64,000 nucleotides of DNA from Azospirillum sp. B510 (lineage in GTDB: Bacteria; Pseudomonadota; Alphaproteobacteria; Azospirillales; Azospirillaceae). This document shows, piece after piece, positions 9,245-17,308 of the stretch (positions are counted from its first letter, which is position 1; the number at the start of each line of letters is the position of its first letter). The notes below the pieces were generated by a model. That model was not told where the DNA came from. It did not search any database and worked only from the letters and a program-made list of their open reading frames with translations. Where the stretch lies: contig NC_013858.1 of the NCBI RefSeq assembly GCF_000010725.1, positions 310,001-374,000 on the forward strand. Direction: 5' to 3'. A program made the translations under genes and the position numbers.

Positions 9245-9619
9245 ATGGAAGCCGACCGATCCCAGCCCTTGCGCATCCTGCTCGTCGAGGACGAGCCGCT
9301 GGTGGCCATGGCCATCGAGGATTCTCTGGAAACCCAGAATGTCGGCGTCGTCGGTCCCGCCGCCACGGTGGCGGAGGCGCTGGACCTGATCGCCGAGGGC
9401 GGCATCGACGCCGCCCTGCTCGACGTCACGCTGCGCGGGGAACGCGTCGACAGCGTCGCCGACGCGCTGAGCGCCAGGGACATCCCCTTCGTCTTCACCA
9501 CCGGCCATGGCGCCGCCGGCCTGCCGCGCAACCATCAGGATCGCCCTGTCCTGACCAAACCCTTCCGCGAGATCGAGATGAACGACGCCATCGACCGCTA
9601 TTTCCGGGGAGCCGTGTGA
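9245..9619 (+). CDS. Single-domain response regulator (receiver only)
   Basis: 124-residue CheY-like receiver without an output domain. It shows the acidic pair (LLVEDEPL, E15/D16), phospho-acceptor D60 in AALLDVTLRGE, the conserved Thr/Ser region (FVFTTGHG) and the switch lysine in PVLTKPFRE. The start ATG at 9245 gives the normal receiver N-terminus; an upstream GTG at 9182 would add 21 unrelated residues. Such stand-alone receivers next to HWE or hybrid kinases usually act as phosphate shuttles. Possible partner is the hybrid kinase at 5759, with its terminal Hpt domain. Confidence 0.88.
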   Translation: MEADRSQPLRILLVEDEPLVAMAIEDSLETQNVGVVGPAATVAEALDLIAEGGIDAALLDVTLRGERVDSVADALSARDIPFVFTTGHGAAGLPRNHQDRPVLTKPFREIEMNDAIDRYFRGAV

Positions 9620-9653
9620 GGCTCCACCCCAATCCCCTTGATGATCCTCCCGA

Positions 9654-10868
9654 TCAGCCCGGCCGCCCGTCGGCCCGCGGCGCCAGCAGGATCGGGGCAT
9701 AAGCGGCGAGATAGAGGGTGAAGGCCGCGACCCAGGCGTAGCCCGACCATTGCAGCGCCGCCCACACCCACTCCACCGGCAGCAGCGGCGAGGCGGTGCG
9801 GGCGACCGCCGCGACCGTCAGCAGCGCATAGGCGGCGACCGTCAACCGCGACACCACCAGCGGCCGCCCGGTGTGGCCGAGCGAGGCGCGGCTCATCACC
9901 GCCAGGATCAGGGTGGCGAAGGCGCCGACCGTCAGCGCATGGATTCCCGCCGCCGCCGGCAGCCCGGCCAGGGCCTGCAACCCGCGCAAGCCCAACGCCA
10001 CCGGCACCCACAGGTAGCCGACATGCAGGATCCACAGGATCGGCGAGCGCCAGACCTTCCAGCCCCGCCAGCCGGCCAGCCGCACCGCATGGGCCACGGC
10101 GGCGGCGAGCGCGATCAGCCCGGTGACCACCGAGTCCGGCGCCAGCATCGTCGCCGGGACCAGAAGCAGCGTCAGCGCCAGCGTCGACCGTTCCACCAGC
10201 GGCCAGGAGCGCAGCGCCAGCCCGGCCTTCCCCAGCCCGTTGCGGGTGAAGGCCGGCAGGATGCGCCCGCCGATCACCGTCACCATCATCAGCACGATGC
10301 CGAGACCGAGCGCCAGCCCGGCCTCCGTCCCGCCATCCAGCAGTTCCAGCCAGTCCAGATGGATCAGCAGGTTGGCCACGGTCATCAGCGCCAGCAGGAT
10401 CAGGAAGGCGCTGTTGCGCCATTTGCCCGCCGCCACCAGCGGCCGGGCGAGCGCCACGCCCAACCCCGGCAGGAAGGCGAGGTCGATCACCGCCGCCACC
10501 GGCTCCGGCATGCCGGTCCAGGGGAAGACGGCGACCCGGCCGGCGACCCAAAGTGCTGCGAGCGCCATCAGCGGCGCGCCGGCCACCGCCTTGGTCCCGG
10601 TCCAGCTCGGCACCGCGGTCAGCAGGAAGCCGGCGACGGCGGCCACCACCATGCCGAACAGCATCTCATGCGCATGCCAGGCGCCGGCGCCGGGCGCATG
10701 GTCCGGCCATTCCCCGGTCACCAGCACGCCGAGCCAGGCGGCGAGCAATCCGACGGCGGCGACTCCGCTGGCCAGGAAGAAGAAGCGGAAGCCATATTGG
10801 AACAGGATCGGGATGGTGGGGCCGTCGTCGCGGCCGGCGAGGCTGGGGATCGACATGGGCGGGGACAT
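9654..10868 (-). CDS. nnrS: NnrS family membrane protein
   Basis: 404-residue polytopic inner-membrane protein (about 12 helices) of the NnrS family. Members bind heme and copper and protect against nitric oxide stress during denitrification. The N-terminus IPILFQYGFRFFFLASG and the motif AWHAHEMLFGMVVAAVAGFLLTA (given in part) are characteristic, as is TRASLGHTGRPL-like sequence near the C-terminal half (MSRASLGHTGRPLVV). A TTGA-N6-TCAA box 76-89 bp upstream of the start indicates control by an FNR/NNR/DNR-type regulator. The gene is monocistronic as far as can be seen. Confidence 0.93.
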   Translation of the reverse strand: MSPPMSIPSLAGRDDGPTIPILFQYGFRFFFLASGVAAVGLLAAWLGVLVTGEWPDHAPGAGAWHAHEMLFGMVVAAVAGFLLTAVPSWTGTKAVAGAPLMALAALWVAGRVAVFPWTGMPEPVAAVIDLAFLPGLGVALARPLVAAGKWRNSAFLILLALMTVANLLIHLDWLELLDGGTEAGLALGLGIVLMMVTVIGGRILPAFTRNGLGKAGLALRSWPLVERSTLALTLLLVPATMLAPDSVVTGLIALAAAVAHAVRLAGWRGWKVWRSPILWILHVGYLWVPVALGLRGLQALAGLPAAAGIHALTVGAFATLILAVMSRASLGHTGRPLVVSRLTVAAYALLTVAAVARTASPLLPVEWVWAALQWSGYAWVAAFTLYLAAYAPILLAPRADGRPG

Positions 10869-10943
10869 GGGCGGAAACTCCGGGAAAACGGATGCTGCGA
10901 TGCAGGATGACCGTCAGCCTGCGCGCGCCGCCCACCTGTCGCC

Positions 10944-10957
10944 TTGACGAAAATCAA
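10944..10957 (-). promoter_or_regulatory. FNR/NNR/DNR-type box upstream of nnrS
   Basis: TTGACGAAAATCAA fits the TTGA-N6-TCAA core recognised by FNR/CRP-superfamily regulators of oxygen and NO response. Its centre is about 82 bp before the nnrS start, a distance that suits activation with a 5' leader of about 40 bp. It also lies upstream of the divergent gene at 11002, but the link to nnrS is the expected one. Confidence 0.65.
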
Positions 10958-11001
10958 AAGCATTCTCAAGGTGACATCCCATCCTCTTTCGCCCCGGCCC
11001 C

Positions 11002-12264
11002 ATGCCCCGTTCCGAAAGCCTGTCCCTGCGCGAGGCCCGGCGCATCGCCATCGCGGCGCAGGGCTTTCCCAACGCGCCATCCGCCGACGGCCTTGCCGGC
11101 GATCCGGTGGAGGCCCGCCATGCCCGGCGCCTGATCGGCCGGCTGGGGCTGGTGCAGATCGATTCGGTCAATGTGCTGGTGCGCTCCCATTACCTGCCGC
11201 TCTTCTCGCGGCTGGGCTCCTACGAGGCGGCGCTGCTCGACCGGCTGGCCTATGGCGGCAAGCGGCGGGCGCTGTTCGAATATTGGGGCCACGAGGCCTC
11301 GCTGATCCCGGTGGAGCAGCAGCCGCTGTTCCGCTGGCGGATGGCGCGGGCCGAACGCGGCGAGGGCGTCTATGGCGAACTGGCGCGCTTCGCCATCGAA
11401 CGGCGCGCCTACATCGACTCCGTCCTGGCGGAGGTGGCGGCGCGCGGCCCGATGGGCGCGTCGGAACTCAGCGCGGCCGGGCGCGGGGCCGGCGGCTGGT
11501 GGGGGTGGAGCGACGGCAAGCGGGCGCTGGAATATCTGTTCTGGGCCGGGCTGGTCACCACCGCCGGCCGGCGCGGCTTCGAACGGCTCTATGACCTGCC
11601 GGAGCGGGTGCTGCCCGCCGCCATCCTCGCCACCCCGACGCCGGAGGAGGGCGAGGCCCAGCGCGCCCTGCTGCGCATCGCCGCCCGCGCCCATGGCGTG
11701 GCGACCGAACGCGACCTGCGCGACTATCACCGGCTCGAACTTGCCGATACCCGCCGGCGCATCGCCGAGCTGGTGGAGGCCGGCGAGCTGCTGCCGGTGA
11801 CGGTGGAGGGCTGGGACCGCACCGCCTATGTCGCCCCCGACCTGCGGGTGCCGCGCAAGGCCACGGCCCGCGCCCTGCTTTCCCCCTTCGATTCGCTGAT
11901 TTGGGAGCGGCAGCGCACCGAACGCCTGTTCGGCGCCCGCATCCGGCTGGAGATCTACACCCCCGCCCACAAGCGGGAACATGGCTATTACGTCCTGCCC
12001 TTCCTGATGGACGAGCGCATCGCCGCCCGTGTCGATCTGAAATCCGACCGCAAGGCCTCGGCCCTGCTGGTCCAGGCCGCCCACGGCGAAGCGCACAGCC
12101 GTCCCGAAACCGTCGCCCCGGCCCTGGCGGCGGAGCTGCGCCGGCTGGCCGGCTGGCTGGCGCTGGAGCGGATCGTCGTTAAGGGCGGCGGCGATCTGGC
12201 GCCGGCCCTGACCAGTGAGTTGGCCAGTGAGTTGACAGGGGAGTTTACCGCGCATCATGGATGA
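11002..12264 (+). CDS. YcaQ-like winged-helix DNA glycosylase
   Basis: 420-residue protein of the HTH_42/YcaQ-AlkZ family, which removes bulky or crosslinked alkylated bases from DNA. It carries LGLVQIDSVNVL with the catalytic QxD signature of YcaQ-type enzymes (Q52, D54), FEYWGHEASLIP, ALLSPFDSLIWERQRTERLF and the C-terminal YVLPFLMDERIAARVDLK. Length and order of motifs match full-length family members. The last 8 bp overlap the GNAT gene, so the two are probably co-translated. No nearby biosynthetic cluster suggests a toxin self-resistance role. Confidence 0.88.
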   Translation: MPRSESLSLREARRIAIAAQGFPNAPSADGLAGDPVEARHARRLIGRLGLVQIDSVNVLVRSHYLPLFSRLGSYEAALLDRLAYGGKRRALFEYWGHEASLIPVEQQPLFRWRMARAERGEGVYGELARFAIERRAYIDSVLAEVAARGPMGASELSAAGRGAGGWWGWSDGKRALEYLFWAGLVTTAGRRGFERLYDLPERVLPAAILATPTPEEGEAQRALLRIAARAHGVATERDLRDYHRLELADTRRRIAELVEAGELLPVTVEGWDRTAYVAPDLRVPRKATARALLSPFDSLIWERQRTERLFGARIRLEIYTPAHKREHGYYVLPFLMDERIAARVDLKSDRKASALLVQAAHGEAHSRPETVAPALAAELRRLAGWLALERIVVKGGGDLAPALTSELASELTGEFTAHHG

Positions 12265-12775
12265 CCTGCCGACGCCAGAGATCCGCCCGGCGCGCCCCGC
12301 CGATCTCGACGATGTCGCGGCCCTCTGGTTCGAGAGCGCGAGCCGGATGGAGGGGGTGTCGGCGGCCTTTCCCGGCCACGAGGAGCTGCGCGGCCGGATC
12401 GACCGGGAGCTTGCGGCCGGCTGGGATTTGCGCGTCGCCCTGTCGAATGGGCGGATCGTCGGGCTGCTGGCGCTGATGCCGGCGGAGGCCAAGCTCGACC
12501 AGATGTTCGTCCACCCCGACCGGCAGGGCCATGGCATCGGGCTGGCCCTGCTGGATCTGGCGAAGAGCGTCATGCCGGACGGCTTCTCCCTGCGCACGCC
12601 CCTGGCGAACCGGCGGGCGCGCCGCTTCTATGAACGCCATGGCCTGGACCTGCTGGGGGAAGGCGTGCATCCTGTCCTGGGCACCGCCGTCTGTTTCTAT
12701 GGCTGGCGCGGCGGGGCAGTCACTCCAGATGGTCGAGCGGCAGCCGGGTCTCGAACTTCACCTCCTTCAGGGTGA
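12257..12775 (+). CDS. GNAT family N-acetyltransferase
   Basis: 172-residue acetyl-CoA-dependent N-acetyltransferase; the substrate is unknown. It begins EIRPARPADLDDVAALWFES, has the acetyl-CoA loop in FVHPDRQGHGIGLALLDLAK and the C-terminal NRRARRFYERHGL. It overlaps the stop of the YcaQ-like gene by 8 bp. The conserved domain ends near residue 152; the last roughly 19 residues (TPDGRAAAGSRTSPPSG) are read through the 3' end of the convergent lrp gene, an antisense overlap of 56 bp, so this tail is probably non-functional. Confidence 0.87.
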   Translation: MDDLPTPEIRPARPADLDDVAALWFESASRMEGVSAAFPGHEELRGRIDRELAAGWDLRVALSNGRIVGLLALMPAEAKLDQMFVHPDRQGHGIGLALLDLAKSVMPDGFSLRTPLANRRARRFYERHGLDLLGEGVHPVLGTAVCFYGWRGGAVTPDGRAAAGSRTSPPSG

Positions 12776-13199
12776 CGCTCGATTTGACATGCGACACCGC
12801 GGGGATGGAGAAGATGCGTTCGCTGAGGAAGCGGCCGTAATCCTCGGTGGTCGGCACGACGATGCGCAGCAGATAATCGGCGTCGCCGGTGACGGCGAAG
12901 CATTCCAGTACCTGGGGCATGCCGGCGATGGCGCTTTCGAACTGTTCGACCGCATTCTCCTTGTGACGCTCCAGCGTGACATGGGCGAAGACGCATTCCC
13001 CCAGCCCCAGCTTGCGCGGGTCGAGCTGCACGGTGTAGCGGCGGATGACGCCGATCTCCTCCAACGACCGCACCCGGCGCCAGCAGGGGGAGGCGGACAG
13101 GCCGACGCTGTCGCCCAGCTCCTGCATGGTCAGGCGGGCATTCTCCTGAAGCGCCGCCAGGATGCCCTTCTCGTGCCGGTCGAGCTTGACCGCCGCCAT
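12720..13199 (-). CDS. Lrp/AsnC family transcriptional regulator
   Basis: 159-residue amino-acid-responsive regulator. The N-terminal winged helix-turn-helix (KLDRHEKGILAALQENARLT, GLSASPCWRRVRSLEE) is followed by the RAM ligand-binding domain (VLECFAVTGDADYLLRIV). The ATG at 13199 has GGAGG 9 bp upstream and gives a standard Lrp N-terminus; longer starts up to 13340 add low-complexity leader. Targets are not evident: it converges on the GNAT gene and diverges from the hydrolase at 13382, which is a candidate target. Confidence 0.92.
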   Translation of the reverse strand: MAAVKLDRHEKGILAALQENARLTMQELGDSVGLSASPCWRRVRSLEEIGVIRRYTVQLDPRKLGLGECVFAHVTLERHKENAVEQFESAIAGMPQVLECFAVTGDADYLLRIVVPTTEDYGRFLSERIFSIPAVSHVKSSVTLKEVKFETRLPLDHLE

Positions 13200-13381
13200 C
13201 CGCAATATCCTCCGCCCACAAAACCGTTTCATCTGCAAACATAGGGCGGGGCGGCGGCCGGTGCGAGCCTCTTCGCGCAAGCCCTTTTCCATCCAGAGGA
13301 AAATTCCACCGCCCCGGCTGGACGTCCCGGCCGCCGCCATGGTCTGACTGACCCGTCCGACCGCAAGCGGGAGCCGCCACC

Positions 13382-14068
13382 ATGAGTTCCACCCCGACCA
13401 TCATTCTCGTCCATGGCGCCTTCGCCGACGGCTCCTCCTGGGGCCGGGTGATTTCCCGCCTCCAGGCGGAAGGGCTGGCGGCGGTCGCGGTGCAGAACCC
13501 GCTGGTCTCGCTCGACGATGATGCCGCCCATGTCCAGCGCGCCATCGACCGGACCAGGGGGCCGGTGGTGCTGGTCGGCCATTCCTGGGGCGGCGCCGTC
13601 ATCACCCAGATCGGCGATCAGGAGCGGGTGAGGTCGCTGGTCTACATCGCCGCCTTCGCCCCCGATGCCGGGCAGTCGCCCAACGACACGCTGAAGCCCT
13701 TCCCGCCATCCGCCGGCCTGTCGGGGGTGTCGGTGGACAAGGGCCGTTTCCTGACCCTGACGCCGGAGGGCATGGCCCGCAACTTCGCCCAGGATCTGCC
13801 GGCGGCGGAGGCCGCCCTGCTGGCCGCCACCCAGGGGCCGGTCGCCGCCGCCTGCTTCGCGACCAGGGTGAGCGCCGCCGCCTGGAAGGCCAAGCCTTCC
13901 TGGTACGTCGTCGCCACCCAGGACCGCATGCTGCCGCCGGATTTCCTGCGCGCCACCGCCGCGCGCATCGGCGCCCGGACAGCGGAGGTCGACAGCGGCC
14001 ACGCCCCCCATCTGTCGCGCCCCGACGCCGTGGCGGCGGTGATCGTCGAGGCGGCGCGCGCTATCTGA
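13382..14068 (+). CDS. Alpha/beta hydrolase
   Basis: 228-residue cytoplasmic alpha/beta hydrolase of the salicylate-esterase/EstC-like group. The oxyanion strand IILVHGAFADGSSW is followed by the nucleophile elbow GHSWGG (S68), an acid near ATQDRML and the catalytic His in DSGHAPHLSRP. No signal peptide. It is divergent from lrp and its last 8 bp overlap the 3' end of the araC-type gene on the other strand. Substrate unknown; members hydrolyse small esters. Confidence 0.87.
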   Translation: MSSTPTIILVHGAFADGSSWGRVISRLQAEGLAAVAVQNPLVSLDDDAAHVQRAIDRTRGPVVLVGHSWGGAVITQIGDQERVRSLVYIAAFAPDAGQSPNDTLKPFPPSAGLSGVSVDKGRFLTLTPEGMARNFAQDLPAAEAALLAATQGPVAAACFATRVSAAAWKAKPSWYVVATQDRMLPPDFLRATAARIGARTAEVDSGHAPHLSRPDAVAAVIVEAARAI

Positions 14069-14822
14069 CCGCCTTCCGCAGCGCCCCCGGCGTGGTGCCG
14101 CGCCGCCGCCGCAGGCTGCGGGTCAGGGCGGTCTGATCGGAGAATCCGACCGCCAACGCCACCTCGGCCAACGGCAGCCGGCCATCGCGCAGCAGCGCCT
14201 CCGCCCGGTCCAGCCGCAGCTCCGCCAGCAGGCGGGCCGGGGTGCTGCCGGTCCGGACACGAAAGCGCTCATGGAAACGGCTGGGCGCCAGACCGGCGGC
14301 CTCGGCCAGTTCCGCCACCGTCAGCGCTTCGCCGCAACGCTCCGCCATCAGCGCGAGGGCGCGGTCGATGGGATCGGCCGGCAGGGGCAAGACCGGCGGT
14401 GCGGGCTCCGCCGACCGGCGGGTTTCCAGGGCGCGCAGCAGCAACCCCGCCGCATGATGCGCCAGCACCGGGTCGAGCGGCCGGTCGGCCGCCTCCGCCG
14501 CCAGATAGCACACCAGCCCATCCAGCGCCCCATCGATGGCGAAGAAGGCGTCGCAGGCGCGGACCACCGCTTCCGGCACCAGCCCGGCGGCCGGCACGTC
14601 CAGCACCACGAAGCGGTTGGTGCCGCCGCTGCGGAAGCTGTGCGGCACCCCGTCGGCCACCAGCACCCCCTGCCCATCGCCCACCCGCCCGCGGGCGCCG
14701 CCGACCTCCATGTCGAGAGTGCCGGTGACGGGCAGGACGATCTGGTGATGGTCATGGGCGTGCCGCCGTTCATGCCCGTCGTAACTGCGGGCGCTGACGG
14801 TCGGCCGATGCGGGGACGCCAC
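14061..14822 (-). CDS. AraC family transcriptional regulator
   Basis: 253-residue regulator. The N-terminal half is a cupin-like sensor (HAHDHHQIVLPVTGTLDME, GVLVADGVPHSF) and the last 100 residues carry the double helix-turn-helix (LTVAELAEAAGLAPSRFHER, LAEVALAVGFSDQTALTRSL). The start is a GTG at 14822 with AGGAG about 9 bp upstream. The short overlap with the hydrolase 3' end is convergent. The target genes are not obvious; the gene diverges from the CoA-transferase at 15185 across a 362-bp spacer. Confidence 0.9.
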   Translation of the reverse strand: MASPHRPTVSARSYDGHERRHAHDHHQIVLPVTGTLDMEVGGARGRVGDGQGVLVADGVPHSFRSGGTNRFVVLDVPAAGLVPEAVVRACDAFFAIDGALDGLVCYLAAEAADRPLDPVLAHHAAGLLLRALETRRSAEPAPPVLPLPADPIDRALALMAERCGEALTVAELAEAAGLAPSRFHERFRVRTGSTPARLLAELRLDRAEALLRDGRLPLAEVALAVGFSDQTALTRSLRRRRGTTPGALRKAVR

Positions 14823-15184
14823 GCCGGCGGACTCCTGAGGTCGGTTGGCTGATCTCGGCCGTGAAGGCCGATGCTACGCCGTTCTCCCCGGCGCGGACAA
14901 GTGCGGGAACGCGGGCACGGGATTCGGGCAACTTTCCTTGAATACCAATATACGAAATTGAGTTTCAGGAAATCTGGCAAGAACCTTATCAAGTCGATAT
15001 CCGAATTCCGCACCGAACTGCCGATATTCGCACACCTATTCACTTGAGAATGACCTGATATTCCGGACGAACAATTGCGGCGGCCGACTGGTGTTCCCTA
15101 TTGAGTATTTTCAACCAAGAAATACGGCCGCAGAAGAACGGATCGTTCGCCAGTCGCCAAAAAACACATACAAAGGAACGCCCG
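14823..15184. promoter_or_regulatory. Divergent control region, AraC gene / CoA-transferase
   Basis: 362 bp without a gene. The section 14935-15180 is clearly more AT-rich than its flanks. It carries an FNR-type dyad at 15101-15114 (listed separately) and an AAAGGA ribosome-binding site before 15185. I see no structural RNA. Confidence 0.5.
15101..15114 (+). promoter_or_regulatory. FNR/DNR-type box upstream of CoA-transferase
   Basis: TTGAGTATTTTCAA matches TTGA-N6-TCAA, the core of FNR/NNR/DNR sites. Its centre is about 77 bp before the ATG at 15185. This suggests oxygen- or NO-dependent control of acetate/succinate CoA transfer. Confidence 0.5.
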
Positions 15185-16693
15185 ATGTACCGAGACCGCA
15201 TCCGACTGAAATCGCTGTGGGGCAAGGTCGTGCCGGCCGAGGAGGCCGCCTTCCTCATCAAGGACGGCATGACCGTGGGCATGAGCGGCTTCACCCGCGC
15301 CGGCGACGCCAAGGCGGTGCCGCTGGCGCTGGCCGAGCGCGCCGCGTCCGAGACGCTGAAGATCACGCTGATGACCGGCGCCTCGCTGGGCAACGACGTG
15401 GACAGGATCCTGACCGAGGCCGGCGTGCTGTCGCGCCGCCTGCCCTTCCAGGCCGACCCGGTGCTGCGCAAGGCGATCAACCGCGGCGAGGTGATGTTCG
15501 TCGACCAGCATCTGTCGGAGACGGTGGAACTGCTGCGCTCGCGCCAGATGGGACCGGTCGATGTCGCGGTGATCGAGGCCTGCGCCATCACCGACACCGG
15601 CGGCATCGTGCCGACCACCTCGATCGGCAATTCGGCAACCTTCGCCATCCTGGCCGAGAAGATCATCGTCGAGCTGAACCTGACCCAGCCGCTGGATCTG
15701 GAGGGGATGCACGACGTCTACATCCCGACCCGCCGCCCCTTCCGTGAGCCGATCCCGGTGGTGACGGCGGAAAGCCGCGCCGGCCTGCCCTATATCCCGA
15801 TCGATCCGTCGAAGATCGCCGCCATCGTGGTGACGCGCAAGCAGGACAGCTCCGCCAGCATCCAGCCGCCGGACGGCGAGACCAGCGCCATCGCCGGCCA
15901 TCTGATCGAGTTCCTGGACCGCGAGGTTCGCCAGGGCCGACTCGCCCGTTCGCTGTCACCGCTCCAGGCCGGCATCGGCACCATCGCCAACGCCGTGCTG
16001 CACGGGCTGATCGACGGGCCGTTCCACGACCTGACCATGTACAGCGAGGTATTGCAGGACAGCACCTTCGAGCTGTTCGACGCCGGCAAGCTGACCTTCG
16101 CGTCGGGATCCTCGATCACGCTCAGCGCCGGCAAATATGCCGAGGTGCTGCCGAAAATCGGCTCCTACAAGGGCCGGCTGCTGCTGCGCCCGCAGGAGAT
16201 CTCCAACCATCCCGAGGTGATCCGCCGGCTGGGGGTGATCGGCATCAACACCGCGCTGGAATGCGACATCTACGGCAACGTCAACTCGACCCACGTCAAC
16301 GGCACGCAGATGATGAACGGCATCGGCGGATCGGGCGATTTCGCCCGCAACAGCCATCTCGCCATCTTCGTCACCAAGTCGCTGGCCAAGGGCGGCGCCA
16401 TCTCCAGCATCGTGCCGATGGTCACCCATGTCGACCACAACGAACATGACGTCGACGTGCTGGTGACGGAGGTCGGGCTGGCCGACCTGCGCGGGCTGGC
16501 GCCGCGCGAACGGGCGGAGACGATCATCCGCAACTGCGTCCATCCCAGCTACCGCGAGCTGGCGGCGGACTATCACCGCCGGGCGCGCGTGCGCGGCGGC
16601 CACACCCCGCATCTGCTGGAGGAGGCCTTCGCCTGGCACTGCCGGTTCCAGCAGACAGGCAGCATGATCCCGGCGATGCAAACCGCCGGATAG
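15185..16693 (+). CDS. Acetyl-CoA hydrolase / succinyl-CoA:acetate CoA-transferase
   Basis: 502-residue class I CoA-transferase of the AarC/Ach1/Cat1 group, which moves CoA between succinate (or propionate) and acetate. The sequence covers the whole family length. Visible parts are MSGFTRAGDAKAVPLAL, GIGTIANAVLHGL, the catalytic glutamate E288 in MYSEVLQDS followed by FELFDAGKLTFASGSS, and the C-terminal VLVTEVGLADLRGLAPRERA. The ATG at 15185 has AAAGGA upstream; the longer in-frame start at 15101 falls in the FNR-type box and is rejected. Possible roles are acetate detoxification or fermentative overflow at low oxygen. Confidence 0.92.
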   Translation: MYRDRIRLKSLWGKVVPAEEAAFLIKDGMTVGMSGFTRAGDAKAVPLALAERAASETLKITLMTGASLGNDVDRILTEAGVLSRRLPFQADPVLRKAINRGEVMFVDQHLSETVELLRSRQMGPVDVAVIEACAITDTGGIVPTTSIGNSATFAILAEKIIVELNLTQPLDLEGMHDVYIPTRRPFREPIPVVTAESRAGLPYIPIDPSKIAAIVVTRKQDSSASIQPPDGETSAIAGHLIEFLDREVRQGRLARSLSPLQAGIGTIANAVLHGLIDGPFHDLTMYSEVLQDSTFELFDAGKLTFASGSSITLSAGKYAEVLPKIGSYKGRLLLRPQEISNHPEVIRRLGVIGINTALECDIYGNVNSTHVNGTQMMNGIGGSGDFARNSHLAIFVTKSLAKGGAISSIVPMVTHVDHNEHDVDVLVTEVGLADLRGLAPRERAETIIRNCVHPSYRELAADYHRRARVRGGHTPHLLEEAFAWHCRFQQTGSMIPAMQTAG

Positions 16694-16711
16694 GAAGCCT
16701 CGAAACCGGGC

Positions 16712-16733
16712 GGGCCGCGGAATTCCGCGACCC
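16712..16733 (+). terminator. Stem-loop after the CoA-transferase
   Basis: GGG-C-CGCGGAATTCCGCG-A-CCC forms an almost perfect stem with a self-complementary GAATTC centre, 19 bp after the stop codon. There is no strong T run (GTTCCCATT follows), so terminator function is only likely. Confidence 0.4.
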
Positions 16734-16754
16734 GTTCCCATTACCTGTATGCCG

Positions 16755-17117
16755 TCACACGTGCTGCCCGCCATTGCGCTCCAAATAGAGAAGCAGGGCT
16801 GGATAATAGTGTTTGCGATCCGATGAAATCTTTTCACAGAAACGCTTGGCGGCTCCGCTCTTGAACCACTCATCAAGCTGGCCGTTTTCGCGCTTCTCCG
16901 CAACCGCCTTGTCGATGGCGTCCAAAATCCTGTGTATCACCTCAGGCCTCGTCTTGTGAGAACCGGGCGGCGCTTTCGTCGTCCTGCCTCTTTTATATGG
17001 CCCAATTGGCAGTGACCGGCCCCGCGTTCTGGGAATGGCTGCATGCTGCAACGCACAAAACAGCTTGCGCAAAATCGTTACCGGTAAATCATTCCACAAT
17101 CGCGCGGCTTTCCGCAC
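16755..17117 (-). CDS. Hypothetical protein in an AT-richer stretch
   Basis: 120-residue basic protein of unknown family. The C-terminal 60 residues look coherent and helical (VIHRILDAIDKAVAEKREN, DEWFKSGAAKRFCEKISSD, YYPALLLYLERNGG); the N-terminal half is Arg/Pro-rich and may not be coding. No other ATG is available, so the true start is unclear. Base composition is lower in GC than neighbouring genes, as is the region on to 17300. It is divergent from the aspartic protease pair and could be part of the same acquired segment. Confidence 0.5.
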   Translation of the reverse strand: MRKAARLWNDLPVTILRKLFCALQHAAIPRTRGRSLPIGPYKRGRTTKAPPGSHKTRPEVIHRILDAIDKAVAEKRENGQLDEWFKSGAAKRFCEKISSDRKHYYPALLLYLERNGGQHV

Positions 17118-17308
17118 AGTCGCTCTGCCAGATATGTTCTTATAGTTGTGTTATCTTAAATCATTTTCTCTAATATTATTTTCATACATTTGAATGATTA
17201 CTAAAGGAGGAATTTCGTTTTATTTCGATCCAATTTGGTTGTTGCTGTACGTCCCAATTTCCGAAAAATGGCGATTGTCTGTTGCCGAATTTACAAAAGG
17301 ATTTTCCA
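17118..17308 (+). promoter_or_regulatory. AT-rich leader of the aspartic protease pair
   Basis: 191 bp, the most AT-rich spacer in this half of the window (17150-17230 is largely A/T). It holds a perfect AAAGGAGG at 17203-17210 with no start codon at usable distance. A 14-codon frame (17268-17312) begins MAIVCCRIYK and has its stop overlapping the protease ATG as ATGA. The functional ribosome-binding site for the protease is AAAAGGA just before 17309. Several TAATAT/TATCTT -10-like sequences occur but no unique promoter can be named. Confidence 0.45.

Noticed and set aside
9106..9702. 198-residue frame overlapping the receiver-only regulator
   Set aside because: Shifted frame of the receiver gene with Arg/Gly/His-rich composition; the receiver frame has all conserved residues.
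15101..15184. Upstream ATG/TTG extension of the CoA-transferase
   Set aside because: The extension is not family-like and would place the FNR-type box inside the coding sequence; ATG 15185 has an AAAGGA site.
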